Assembly (NCBI RefSeq): GCF_009695865.1
Contig: NZ_VUNB01000002.1
Span: 291,537-355,536, forward strand
Reading direction: 5' to 3'
DNA: 64,000 bases
Source: Allobaileyella intestinalis
GTDB lineage: Bacteria; Bacillota; Clostridia; Peptostreptococcales; Anaerovoracaceae
The position numbers and the translations under genes are program-made. This document shows, in pieces, positions 29,434 to 37,751 of this stretch. Every line of letters starts with the position of its first letter. The first letter of the stretch is position 1. Below the pieces are notes generated by a model. That model was not told the origin of the DNA and made no database searches. It saw only the letters and a list, made by a program, of their open reading frames with translations.

Positions 29434-29740
29434 TACCCCGGGATTCAAAAATTTCGAAATCCCGCGGTACGCCGTTCAAAAAAACATTGATTTTGTACCC
29501 CGGGATCCTAGTTTCCCAGATTCTCGCTGTACAATTCTGGGCTTCTGGTTAGGAAAGAGGCATCTGTACTTTGCATTTTGTGCAGTTAATTTAAATTTAA
29601 AGAGTACAGATGCCTTCGACTCCCCCAATTTGATGGGCTGAATACCGCGAGATTCTTAAACTTGGAAATCCCGCGGTATCTTTACCGCAAAAAATCTTGT
29701 ACGGCACCGCGGGATATGGGATTTTGCGATTTTCGGGGTA
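29434..29740. repeat. Array of 36-bp hairpin units (array 3), 62-bp spacing
   Basis: Four 36-bp units lie at 29434-29469, 29496-29531, 29643-29678 and 29705-29740. Arms are TACCCCGGGAT or TACCGCGGGAT-like on the left and ATCCCGCGGTA-like on the right; the centres differ. Units 1-2 and 3-4 are both 62 bp apart, while units 2-3 are 147 bp apart because extra DNA with its own inverted repeat lies between. Upstream (29340-29430) is a GC-rich degenerate zone with similar GCCCCGG/CGGGGAT words, and downstream (29737-29820) GGTACCGCAA-TCCGCC is repeated directly. The whole 665-bp gap contains no gene that I can support. Confidence 0.75.
29558..29615. repeat. Perfect 13-bp inverted repeat inside array 3
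   Basis: AGGCATCTGTACT (29558-29570) and AGTACAGATGCCT (29603-29615) are exact reverse complements around a 32-bp AT-rich centre. It occupies the extra DNA that separates units 2 and 3 of array 3 and may be a small inserted element. Confidence 0.7.
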
Positions 29741-29849
29741 CCGCAAATCCGCCCCAATCGCTAGCCCGCCGGGTACCGCAAGTCCGCCTCAACTCCGATC
29801 CCGATCGCCAGCCCGCCTGGGATCACCAGCCCGAACCCTAACAATTGAG

Positions 29850-29878
29850 TTTACAGGTTTTTCCAGGGGCTATATAAT
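29850..29878 (+). promoter_or_regulatory. Promoter of xpaC-telA
   Basis: TTTACA (29850-29855) and TATAAT (29873-29878), 17-bp spacer, 53 bp before the xpaC ATG. Confidence 0.75.
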
Positions 29879-29931
29879 TAAAGACATGAAGCCGCCCAGT
29901 TAAGGTAGCGGCAGTTATTTGGAGATACACT

Positions 29932-31212
29932 ATGGTAGAAGATAAGAATACAAAGAATTTCCCGGAGAGGGAAGAGGCTGTATCGACTGGAAAGCCGGCA
30001 GCTGATCAGTGGCAGCCCATGGCAGCCAGGGATTTTGACAGTTTGTCAGACAGTATCCAGCAGGAGGTGGATACGTTCACTAGGTCCCTGAACCAGCAGG
30101 TCGGCGCCATGACCATGAACCTCAAAGTAAAGAATGAGATGGTTCCGTACTCACCAGAGGCGAAATCAACTAGAGCCCCAAGAACCGCAAGAACCGCTGA
30201 ATCTTCTGGAGCCCCGAGAAACACAGGAGCTGCATCGGCCCAGTCCCGCCGGTCCAGCCGGTCCGGCCGGTCCGGAAATACGGCTCCCTTCCTCTTGCAC
30301 AAGCCAAGCAAAACCCTCCACAAAGGCCGGCTGTGGGTCAGCGGCATAGTGGGAGCCAGCATGCTTTCGGAGATCGGAGACGAACCGGATGACGCGATCT
30401 TTGGCATGGCCATATTCGCATTCTGCCTTTTCGTTTTCATCAGCACCATCAGGAACAACGGCCTGATCAAGAGGTTTTACCTTTACAGCCAGGTCATCGG
30501 AAACAGAGACAGCATCACCATCAGCAAACTGGCCGAAGCCCTTGGAATCAGCAGCGACAAGGTAAAGAAAGACATGAACAAGTTCAAGACCAAGGGCTGG
30601 CTCCCTCAGGGAATCATTGACGAATCCGGCAGGAACCTTTTCCTTACAGACGAGGCTATGATTGCCTACCAGGATGCCCTGGCCAGAAAAAACGACCTGG
30701 ATGCAAGAACTGACAAGGCCATGACCGACTTGAATACAGATAACATCTCTCCTGAGGTCAAGTCGATTATTACTGAAGGTGAGAAATTCGTAAAGGACAT
30801 CCGCCGGGCCAACGATGAGATCCCGGACGAATACATGAGCGACAAGCTCTATGACCTGGAGGATATAGTGGCCCGCATTTTCGACCACGTGAAAAAACAC
30901 CCGGAAAGTGCAGGGGAACTTAGCCGGTTCATGAGCTACTACGTTCCAACTACCAGGAAGCTGATGAAAGCCTACGTGGAAATGAACAAACAGCCGGATG
31001 CAGGGAGCAACATAACCAGCACAAAGAAGCAGATAGAAGATGGAATGGACACCATCATCCAGGCCTGTCAATCTCTGCTGAACGCCATGTTCCGGGATGT
31101 TGCCGAAGACATAGCCGCCGACATTTCGGTGCTGAAAACCATGGCCTCCCGGGACGGCTTGACCAGGGAAGACCAGAATCCGGAGAGCGAGACCGGTCCA
31201 TTGAAATTTTAA
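29932..31212 (+). CDS. XpaC-like protein (5-bromo-4-chloroindolyl phosphate hydrolysis family)
   Basis: This 426-residue membrane-associated protein of poorly defined role is recognised by its pairing with telA, as in the B. subtilis xpaC-yaaN pair, and by its layout. A polar N-terminus (~120 residues, rich in S, R, G around residues 80-115) is followed by two hydrophobic segments (about 130-170; FGMAIFAFCLFVFISTIRN is the clearest). A DNA-binding-like stretch comes next (ISKLAEALGISSDKVKKDMNKFKTKGWL, about 200-230), and then a long helical C-terminus with YMSDKLYDLEDIVARIFDHVKKHPE and LSRFMSYYVPTTRKLM. The last motif is typical of the family. The family name reflects an old phenotype, not a proven enzyme. 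The N-terminal segment is coded by a CCGGTC-rich repeat. Confidence 0.78.
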   Translation: MVEDKNTKNFPEREEAVSTGKPAADQWQPMAARDFDSLSDSIQQEVDTFTRSLNQQVGAMTMNLKVKNEMVPYSPEAKSTRAPRTARTAESSGAPRNTGAASAQSRRSSRSGRSGNTAPFLLHKPSKTLHKGRLWVSGIVGASMLSEIGDEPDDAIFGMAIFAFCLFVFISTIRNNGLIKRFYLYSQVIGNRDSITISKLAEALGISSDKVKKDMNKFKTKGWLPQGIIDESGRNLFLTDEAMIAYQDALARKNDLDARTDKAMTDLNTDNISPEVKSIITEGEKFVKDIRRANDEIPDEYMSDKLYDLEDIVARIFDHVKKHPESAGELSRFMSYYVPTTRKLMKAYVEMNKQPDAGSNITSTKKQIEDGMDTIIQACQSLLNAMFRDVAEDIAADISVLKTMASRDGLTREDQNPESETGPLKF

Positions 31213-31251
31213 AAACAATCCAGTGCATAACAGAGATGAGAGGAGTTACCA

Positions 31252-32517
31252 ATGGCAGAGGATTTTAACGGAGTTTCCGCAGATATAGATCAGGAAAAAA
31301 AGGCTTTTCAGGAGGCACCGGCACCGGCTTTAAGCTTCGATGAGGAGATGGCGGGGGCTTCCACTTCAGCTGCTCCAGATATGGCTTCCATGAACCAGGC
31401 CAGCGGCCTGAACCCGCTGGCAGAAATGGGAGTTGTTTCACCTGAAAAGAAAGAAGATCCTGTTGAAAGGCTGGAGAACTCACTGAGCCAGGAGGAGAGG
31501 GATCAGGTAGATGCCTTCGTGGAAAAGATCGACCTGACTAATTCCCAGGCCGTTCTCAACTACGGCTCAGCTACCCAGAAGAAGATGGCTTCTTTTTCCG
31601 AGAGCGCCCTGGCCAACGTCCGCTCCAAGGACATGGACGAAATCGGAGAAATGATCAACAACCTGGTGCTGGACCTCAAGAACTTCGACGTGGACGCTGA
31701 GGACAGCGGGATAAAAGGCTTTTTCAGGAAAAAGAAAAACAAGCTGGAGATGATGAAGGCCCGCTACAGCAAGGTGGAAACCAATGTGAACAAAATCCAG
31801 AAGGAGCTGGAAAACCGCCAGGTGCAGCTCATGAAGGACTCAGCCGTCCTTGACCGCATGTACAAGGTAAACTTTTCCTATTTCAAAGAGCTCACCATGT
31901 ACATCGCCGCCGGCAGAAAAAAGCTTGAGAACGTAAGATCCGGTGAGCTGGCCCGCCTTCAGGCAGTGGCAAACCAGACCGGCAGGCCGGAAGACGCCCA
32001 GGCCGCAAAGGACCTGGCCGACCGGTGCGAGTCTTTTGACAAGAAGCTCCACGACCTGGAGCTCACCAGGACCATCTCCCTGCAGACCGCCCCTCAGATC
32101 AGGATGGTCCAGGCTTCAGACAACGTGATGGCTGAGAAAATCCAGTCCACCATCGTGAACACCATCCCCCTCTGGAAAAACCAGATGGTCATCGCCCTGG
32201 GAGTACAGCACTCCATGGAGGCCGCCAAGGCTCAGCGACAGGTCACCGACATGACTAACGAGCTCCTCAGGAAAAACGCAGACTCTCTCAAGACCGCCAC
32301 GGTGGAGACTGCCCGGGAGTCCGAGAGGGGCATCGTAGAAATTGATACCCTGAAGCACACCAACGAAGCCCTCATCTCAACCCTGGACGAAGTCATCGCC
32401 ATCCAGAAAGAAGGCCGGGAAAAGAGAGCCGCCGCGGAAGCCGAGCTGAGCGGCATAGAAGAACAGCTTAAATCAAAACTCATAGAAGTCTCCATGAGCC
32501 AAAACAACCAGCAATAA
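31252..32517 (+). CDS. TelA-family protein (toxic anion resistance)
   Basis: This 421-residue soluble, highly helical protein belongs to the TelA family, linked to tellurite and other envelope stress resistance; the mechanism is unknown. The core runs from VDAFVEKIDLTNSQAVLNYGSATQKKMASFSE through FFRKKKNKLEMMKARYSKVETNVNKI, LMKDSAVLDRMYKVNFSYFKELTMYIAAG and VNTIPLWKNQMVIALGVQHSMEAAKAQR, which are signature segments. The N-terminal ~80 residues are acidic and variable. It is 39 bp after xpaC with GAGGAG before the ATG, so the two form an operon ended by a strong terminator. Confidence 0.9.
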   Translation: MAEDFNGVSADIDQEKKAFQEAPAPALSFDEEMAGASTSAAPDMASMNQASGLNPLAEMGVVSPEKKEDPVERLENSLSQEERDQVDAFVEKIDLTNSQAVLNYGSATQKKMASFSESALANVRSKDMDEIGEMINNLVLDLKNFDVDAEDSGIKGFFRKKKNKLEMMKARYSKVETNVNKIQKELENRQVQLMKDSAVLDRMYKVNFSYFKELTMYIAAGRKKLENVRSGELARLQAVANQTGRPEDAQAAKDLADRCESFDKKLHDLELTRTISLQTAPQIRMVQASDNVMAEKIQSTIVNTIPLWKNQMVIALGVQHSMEAAKAQRQVTDMTNELLRKNADSLKTATVETARESERGIVEIDTLKHTNEALISTLDEVIAIQKEGREKRAAAEAELSGIEEQLKSKLIEVSMSQNNQQ

Positions 32518-32569
32518 AGGGAATCCAGAAGGAATTTAGAATAGACCCAGAAGATTCGGAAGATTCGGT

Positions 32570-32617
32570 CGCAAATTCAATCGCAAAATTTTACGATTGA
32601 ATTTGCGGCTGTTTTTT
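32570..32617 (+). terminator. Intrinsic terminator after telA
   Basis: CGCAAATTCAATCG and CGATTGAATTTGCG are exact complements around a 10-bp loop, followed shortly by TTTTTT. Confidence 0.9.
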
Positions 32618-32636
32618 GATTGAAAGGAAATTATGG

Positions 32637-32938
32637 AGCAGTACCGGGCGTTGAATCCGATAATGGTACTGCTTTCATTTAGGCCCATAAGCAGTAGAGA
32701 ATAGTAAATCTGATGAAAGTACTGCCGGCTTATGATTCAGTGAGCAGTACAAAATGGAAAATCAGTTGAAACTACTGCTCGTTTTGAGGCCCATGAGCAG
32801 TAGAGTAGGAAGAATCCATTGATAGCACTGCTCGAATCAGCTTTCACAAGCAGTAGAAAAACAGATTTCCATCAACAGTACTGCTAATTTGACATCAAAA
32901 AGCAGTACAAAGTGAGTAATCAGTTGATGATACTGCTC
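32637..32938. repeat. Array of six hairpin units, 53-bp period (array 2)
   Basis: Units begin (GCAGTA) at 32638, 32691, 32744, 32797, 32850 and 32902, so the period is 53, 53, 53, 53 and 52 bp. Each unit is about 35-37 bp, bounded by AGCAGTA and TACTGCT (variants CACTGCT, CTACTGC), with a divergent interior and a ~17-bp spacer; two spacers share GAGGCCCATGA-type words. The rest of the 714-bp gap between telA and the HTH gene (32940-33158) is AT-rich with no recognisable gene. Confidence 0.85.
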
Positions 32939-33158
32939 AAAACCAGGAAATATTCTATGGAGAAAAATAAATGAATATTCAACCAGACATAGCAATGCCG
33001 TGAGAATGAAACTGGACTATGAACAGTTTATGAATGTACACGTAAATAGCAGGAAGGCTGCAGAGAAGAATTGAAATAGAGGATGGAAGAGATAGAATTT
33101 GCTTTCAAGAGGGAAATTTCGGCTCCTTTGTATCATGTTCCATGTATAACGGTAAGAA

Positions 33159-33188
33159 TTGTTAAACTCATGATTACGATGCTATAAT
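33159..33188 (+). promoter_or_regulatory. Promoter of the restriction-modification genes
   Basis: TTGTTA (33159-33164) and a perfect TATAAT (33183-33188), 18-bp spacer, 43 bp before the small HTH gene. Confidence 0.6.
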
Positions 33189-33231
33189 GTTCCTGTAGAG
33201 GTATTCTATCGAGCATATTCTGGAGGCATTA

Positions 33232-33408
33232 ATGGATTATTACACAACAAGTGAGCTCGCCGAGAAATGGGGAATCTCTAGAAGAAGAGTAACAACACTC
33301 TGTATCGAGGGAAGACTCGAAGGAGCAATCCTTAAAGGAAAAACATGGTTAATTCCGATTGATGTAGTCAAGCCAGTGGATTTAAGAAGAAAAAAAGAAT
33401 CTAAGTGA
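33232..33408 (+). CDS. Small helix-turn-helix protein (excisionase/controller-like)
   Basis: This 58-residue protein begins MDYYTTSELAEKWGISRRRV, a winged-helix/MerR-like helix-turn-helix of the excisionase type, and has the wing-like GRLEGAILKGKTWLIPIDVV. A TGGAGG lies 7 bp before the ATG. It ends one base before the next gene's ATG and is AT-rich like the restriction genes. I infer that it regulates the downstream restriction-modification genes as a controller protein, though its sequence is not of the classic C-protein (lambda-repressor-like) kind. It could instead be a leftover excisionase-type regulator. Confidence 0.82.
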   Translation: MDYYTTSELAEKWGISRRRVTTLCIEGRLEGAILKGKTWLIPIDVVKPVDLRRKKESK

Positions 33409-33409
33409 G

Positions 33410-34885
33410 ATGATTATGGATTATTTACTAGAATATGACGATACAAATCCAATAAGTATCGAAGCATATGCAAAAAAATTAATTGGACACACATTTGAAG
33501 ATGTGTTGCAGTGGAATACCCACACCAAATTAAAGGAAGGTTCTGCTACAAAATATGGAAATGTAAGCAGAAAAGGAGGCTTAGGCAATCTCCTTGAAAG
33601 AGAGTATTTCGGATACGAACCTAATAGCTCCCCAGAACCAGACTTTCCTAAGGCGGGGGTTGAACTTAAGGTTACACCATATGAGCGCAAAAAAAATGGA
33701 AAACTCATTGCCGGGGAAAGGCTAGTTCTCGGAATGATTAGCTATGAACATTCAATAGAGAGTGACTTTTATAAATCGCATGCGTGGCAAAAGTGTAAAT
33801 TGATATTACTTATTTATTACTTAAGGAATAAAGAACTTGCTTCTAACCTTTTATACTCAATAGATTATGCGACACTCTTTACACCAACAGAAGAAGATTT
33901 GAAAATTATAGAACATGATTATGAAATCATATACGAGAAGATTTCTTCGGGAAGAGCGCATGAACTATCTGAGGGCGATACTATGTATTTGGGAGCCTGT
34001 ACTAAAGGTTCAACAGCCGAAAAAAGTACTGTCCCTCAATATTACGGTGAGCACATTCCAGCGAGGAAAAGAGCTTTTTGCTTTAAAACCTCATATATGA
34101 CTTATGTCCTAAATAACTATATAGTTAATGATTTTAGAACGTACGATAACGCAGAATCCATAATAAAAGATGGTGAAGAACTAAAGAACAAATCGTTTGA
34201 AGCTTATGTTGTATCCAAAATTGCGAGTTTCTCTGGAAAAAGCGATGAAGAGCTTTGCAAGATATTTAAGAGAGAATACAACAACAATAAGGCTCAGTGG
34301 AACGATTTGGCATATAGAATATTAGGCATCAAATCAAATAAGGCAGAAGAATTCCTGAAAGCGAACATCAAAGTAAAGGCAGTGAGAGTTGAAGAGAATG
34401 GAAATATTAAAGAAAGCTGGCCATTGCCAACTTTCAAATATAAACAAATAATCAAAGAAACCTGGGAAGAATCTGAACTGTACCATGAACTGTCAGAAAC
34501 AAAATATCTTTTTGTTGTTTATAAGAAGAATGGTGACAAGTACTATCTCAGAGGAGCAAAGTTGTGGAACATGCCTTATTCAGATATAGAAAATGAAGTC
34601 AGAGTGGTATGGGAAAGAACTGTTGAAATAATAAAGGATGGTGTAGAACTTACAGTGTCAGGTAATACGGTAAGTAATAATCTACCAGGAATGAGAGAGA
34701 ATCAGGTAGCACATGTCAGAACACATGCAAATCAGACATATTATGATTTAGGTGACGGCACAGTTATAGGAAAAGGTAGAAAAACAAGGGATGCTAATGA
34801 ACTTCCTGATGGCAGATGGATGACGAATCACAGCTTTTGGATTAACAAATCGTATTTGAAAGAACAAATACTTGAATATATTTAA
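33410..34885 (+). CDS. Sau3AI-type type II restriction endonuclease (MutH/Sau3AI family)
   Basis: This 491-residue protein matches Sau3AI in length and layout. The N-terminal MutH-like catalytic domain has KGGLGNLLEREYFGYEPNS, then PEPDFPKAGVELKVTPYERKKNGKL, carrying the acidic D...ExK metal-binding residues. The C-terminal half is a second, probably catalytically dead, MutH-like domain. Sau3AI cleaves at GATC, so GATC is the likely site here, inferred from family only. ATG codons at 33410 and 33416 are both possible starts. The gene is distinctly AT-rich against its surroundings, which suggests transfer. Confidence 0.9.
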   Translation: MIMDYLLEYDDTNPISIEAYAKKLIGHTFEDVLQWNTHTKLKEGSATKYGNVSRKGGLGNLLEREYFGYEPNSSPEPDFPKAGVELKVTPYERKKNGKLIAGERLVLGMISYEHSIESDFYKSHAWQKCKLILLIYYLRNKELASNLLYSIDYATLFTPTEEDLKIIEHDYEIIYEKISSGRAHELSEGDTMYLGACTKGSTAEKSTVPQYYGEHIPARKRAFCFKTSYMTYVLNNYIVNDFRTYDNAESIIKDGEELKNKSFEAYVVSKIASFSGKSDEELCKIFKREYNNNKAQWNDLAYRILGIKSNKAEEFLKANIKVKAVRVEENGNIKESWPLPTFKYKQIIKETWEESELYHELSETKYLFVVYKKNGDKYYLRGAKLWNMPYSDIENEVRVVWERTVEIIKDGVELTVSGNTVSNNLPGMRENQVAHVRTHANQTYYDLGDGTVIGKGRKTRDANELPDGRWMTNHSFWINKSYLKEQILEYI

Positions 34886-34986
34886 TATGCTTTTAATAGG
34901 CAACGATCCGACATTCGTCGGTGCTAATACTAAAAGCCTATGAAGAATAAGTGAGCTGACTGCATTGACAGTTAAAGGAGGACTTA

Positions 34987-36291
34987 ATGGAAAAGACAAT
35001 GGTAGAACTATTTGCTGGAGTCGGAGGGTTCAGGCTTGGACTTGAACGATTGAACAGCGGATGGAAAACAAGCTGGTTTTCTCAGTGGGAACCCGGCAAG
35101 AAGAAACAATGGGCACATGATTGTTACGTGTATCATTTCGGCGATGAAACAGATCTTGATGGTAAACACACAACAGGAATTGATATTTCCGAAGTCGATA
35201 AAAGAAAAATACCAGACCATACTTTGCTGACAGGAGGATTCCCGTGTCAGGATTATAGTGTGGCGCATTCCCTATCATCATCAAAAGGTATTGAGGGAAA
35301 GAAAGGGGTTCTTTGGTGGCAGATTAGAGATGTATTAATTGCAAAGAGACCACCATTTGTTTTGCTTGAGAATGTGGATAGATTGCTTAAGTCTCCCGCA
35401 TCTCAGCGAGGCAGAGATTTCGGTATTATTCTAGCTTCATTTGCTCAGCTTGGATATAGAGTTGAATGGCGTGTAATAAATGCTGCTGAGTATGGTGCAT
35501 CACAGAGGAGAAGAAGAACGTTTATCTTTGCATATAATGAAAGCACGGAATATGCAAAGAAAATGGATGGCTTGGAGCCGAGTGAGGTTATAACTGAATC
35601 AGGGCTCATGGCTAAAGCATTCCCTATTAGTGGTTATAAAGATATAGAGATTGGAGCATTTGGTTATACGAACGTTTCTGATGTAGACATTGATACGATG
35701 CTTTCTGTAGGAACTGTCGACAGCGATAATGATCTTATCAAAATGACAAGCGATTTTAAGTTTGGATTTTTGGATGCGGGATATATGATAGGCGGACAGA
35801 TAACAACAATGAAGGTAATCCCAATTCAAATAGAGCCTATCCTGTTAAATAAAATTGTTCAGAGTGGTGTGGATGACAGTTATTATATACGGCAAGAAGA
35901 TATGGCGTCATGGACGTATATGAAGGGAGCAAAAAAGATTCCGAGAACTTCTGCAAGTGGACACAGCTATATATTCTCTGAAGGCCCGATTGCATTCCCT
36001 GATCCATTGGACAGACCTGGTAGAACAATGCTCACAAGTGAAAGCACAAAGAACAGAAGTACTCATGTTGTTGCAGATCCAGCAAATGGTAGACTTAGGT
36101 TACTTACAGAAACCGAGGCAGAACGTCTTCAAGGATTTGATGATGACTGGACAAAGAACTGTCTTGTAGACGGAGAAGTGGTGGAAATGCCAAAGCGAAT
36201 GCGATATTTCTGTATGGGAAATGCATTGGTGGTACCAATGATAACAAGAATGGGAAAAATTGTAGATACAATAATATCGACGGAAATATGA
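34987..36291 (+). CDS. DNA (cytosine-5-)-methyltransferase of the Sau3AI-type system
   Basis: This 434-residue methyltransferase protects the host from the endonuclease encoded upstream. C5-MTase motifs occur in order: I (ELFAGVGGFRLGLE), IV (LTGGFPCQDYSVA, catalytic Cys in PCQ), VI (VLLENVDRLLKSP), VIII (GASQRRRRTFIFA), and IX/X (RLLTETEAERLQGFDDDW with GNALVVPM). The target-recognition region lies between VIII and IX. AAAGGAGG precedes the ATG. By its pairing with a Sau3AI-type nuclease it should methylate the cytosine in GATC. Confidence 0.93.
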   Translation: MEKTMVELFAGVGGFRLGLERLNSGWKTSWFSQWEPGKKKQWAHDCYVYHFGDETDLDGKHTTGIDISEVDKRKIPDHTLLTGGFPCQDYSVAHSLSSSKGIEGKKGVLWWQIRDVLIAKRPPFVLLENVDRLLKSPASQRGRDFGIILASFAQLGYRVEWRVINAAEYGASQRRRRTFIFAYNESTEYAKKMDGLEPSEVITESGLMAKAFPISGYKDIEIGAFGYTNVSDVDIDTMLSVGTVDSDNDLIKMTSDFKFGFLDAGYMIGGQITTMKVIPIQIEPILLNKIVQSGVDDSYYIRQEDMASWTYMKGAKKIPRTSASGHSYIFSEGPIAFPDPLDRPGRTMLTSESTKNRSTHVVADPANGRLRLLTETEAERLQGFDDDWTKNCLVDGEVVEMPKRMRYFCMGNALVVPMITRMGKIVDTIISTEI

Positions 36292-36472
36292 AGATCACGA
36301 TGTTGGCGACCTGGTGGTCGTGCCTGCGGGAAAAGACGACCATGAGGCCGTCGTCAGGATCGAATCGGTGGAGTATCACCCGGCGGAAGAGGCACCATAT
36401 CCGCTTGATAAGATCAAGATTATCATCAGAAAATTTGACAGAGAAAGGGACATGGAACTGATCCAGGGCTGA
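36290..36472 (+). pseudogene. C-terminal remnant of a lost gene at the edge of the restriction-modification island
   Basis: Right after the methyltransferase stop, 60 codons read EDHDVGDLVVVPAGKDDH...RIESVEYHPAEEAPYP...IRKFDRERDMELIQG and stop at 36470-36472. There is no start codon or ribosome binding site, and base composition jumps back to higher GC. It looks like the tail of a conserved small protein truncated when the restriction genes arrived. I do not recognise the family. Confidence 0.6.
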
Positions 36473-36477
36473 TTGGT

Positions 36478-37590
36478 ATGAGTGAGATCCTTCAATATGT
36501 AAAATCAGATAATTATTTTAGGGATGTCTGCCATATTATTGATGACGCTCAGCAATCTGCATATCGTGCTGTGGACACGGCTCTTGTTCTCCGCAACTGG
36601 GATATCGGAAAAAGAATAAACGAGGAGATACTTTCCGGACAGGATCGGGAAAAGTGTAGAGCCAGAATCATTCAGAAATTGGCTTCTGAACTGACTGATG
36701 AATATGGCAAGAGGTATTCGAAGAGCTTCCTTTATCAATGCTTGCGCGTTTATCGTATGTTTCCATCGATTGCGAATGAAGCAGGTGAACAATTGCGGAA
36801 TGGAGAAAAAGTGGACGGATTTCATTCGCGGTCCGGGATCCTTTCATGGACACACTACAGGATATTGACACAGGTCGAAGATGCAGTTGCCCGAGGATGG
36901 TATGCAAGAGAGGCCTATGTGCAGGCCTGGAGCGTTACCACATTGCAGAAAATTATTTCTTCGCAATACTACTACCGAATGTTAAAGACACAGGGCAATG
37001 CGTGCGTAGAAAACGAAACGAAGGAACTTACGTCGCAATACCAGAATAAATTGGAGTTTACTGGGGATCCGGTCATTGCAGAATTCCTCGGTTTTCAGGA
37101 AGATGCGTCACATTATGAATTGGATCTGGAGGAGTCTATCATTGATGCTCTCCAGAAATATTTTATTAATTTTGGAAAAGGTTACGCCCTTGTTGCCAGG
37201 CAGCAGCGTATACATACAGAAAAAGAAGACTGCAGCATTGATCTCGTATTCTACAACTACATCCTGAAATGTTTTGTCCTAATTGATTTGAAAACAGAAA
37301 AGATCACATATCAGGATATCGGACAAATGGATGTGTGCATCAGAATGTACGACGAACTTAAAAAGCAGCCGGACGATGGTCCGACACTTGGTATTGTGCT
37401 TTGTGCAGATACTCATGAGGAAATTGTCAGATATTCAGTATTCCATGGAAATGAACAGATATTTGCATCAAAATACAAGCAATATCTTCCTGCGGAAGAA
37501 GAACTGCGAGCTGAAATTGAAATACAGGAAGATTTCTACTATTTGAATAAAGTTGAAGAGATTATGCGTCGAAACGATTTGAAGGTGTAG
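36478..37590 (+). CDS. DUF1016 (YhcG-type) PDDEXK nuclease-domain protein
   Basis: This 370-residue protein of the YhcG/DUF1016 family has an N-terminal helical domain (ALVLRNWDIGKRINEEIL, KRYSKSFLYQCLRVYRMFP, ILSWTHYRILTQVED) and a C-terminal PDDEXK nuclease-like domain (about 180-350). The latter reads FTGDPVIAEFLGF, the motif around IDLVFYNYILKCFVLIDLKTEK (D, then LIDLK equals the D...xxK core) and YQDIGQMDVCIRMYDE. Proteins of this family occur on mobile elements and in defence-rich regions; activity is not well defined. It begins 5 bp after the remnant stop, suggesting an old operon, and lies next to the restriction system. Confidence 0.88.
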   Translation: MSEILQYVKSDNYFRDVCHIIDDAQQSAYRAVDTALVLRNWDIGKRINEEILSGQDREKCRARIIQKLASELTDEYGKRYSKSFLYQCLRVYRMFPSIANEAGEQLRNGEKVDGFHSRSGILSWTHYRILTQVEDAVARGWYAREAYVQAWSVTTLQKIISSQYYYRMLKTQGNACVENETKELTSQYQNKLEFTGDPVIAEFLGFQEDASHYELDLEESIIDALQKYFINFGKGYALVARQQRIHTEKEDCSIDLVFYNYILKCFVLIDLKTEKITYQDIGQMDVCIRMYDELKKQPDDGPTLGIVLCADTHEEIVRYSVFHGNEQIFASKYKQYLPAEEELRAEIEIQEDFYYLNKVEEIMRRNDLKV

Positions 37591-37592
37591 CT

Positions 37593-37751
37593 ATGGGGCG
37601 CAGCGACATCATTATATCTGAAGACAGCAACGGCCTTTCCACATATGAAGAACTCCTGCTTCAGAGAGACAGCCTTCGCAAGCAGTGGGAGCAGTATCTC
37701 GTCAGCTATTACCAGATTTTTGTTGATCTGCTGGTGGAATCTGGTGAATGA
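37593..37751 (+). pseudogene. Truncated conserved protein (N-terminal part)
   Basis: This 52-codon frame from ATG 37593 reads MGRSDIIISEDSNGLSTYEELLLQRD and then stops at a TGA at 37749 within a helical segment. It resembles the N-terminus of a longer conserved clostridial protein often found in mobile regions; the rest seems deleted. The following HIRAN frame overlaps it by 8 bp in another frame. Confidence 0.6.
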
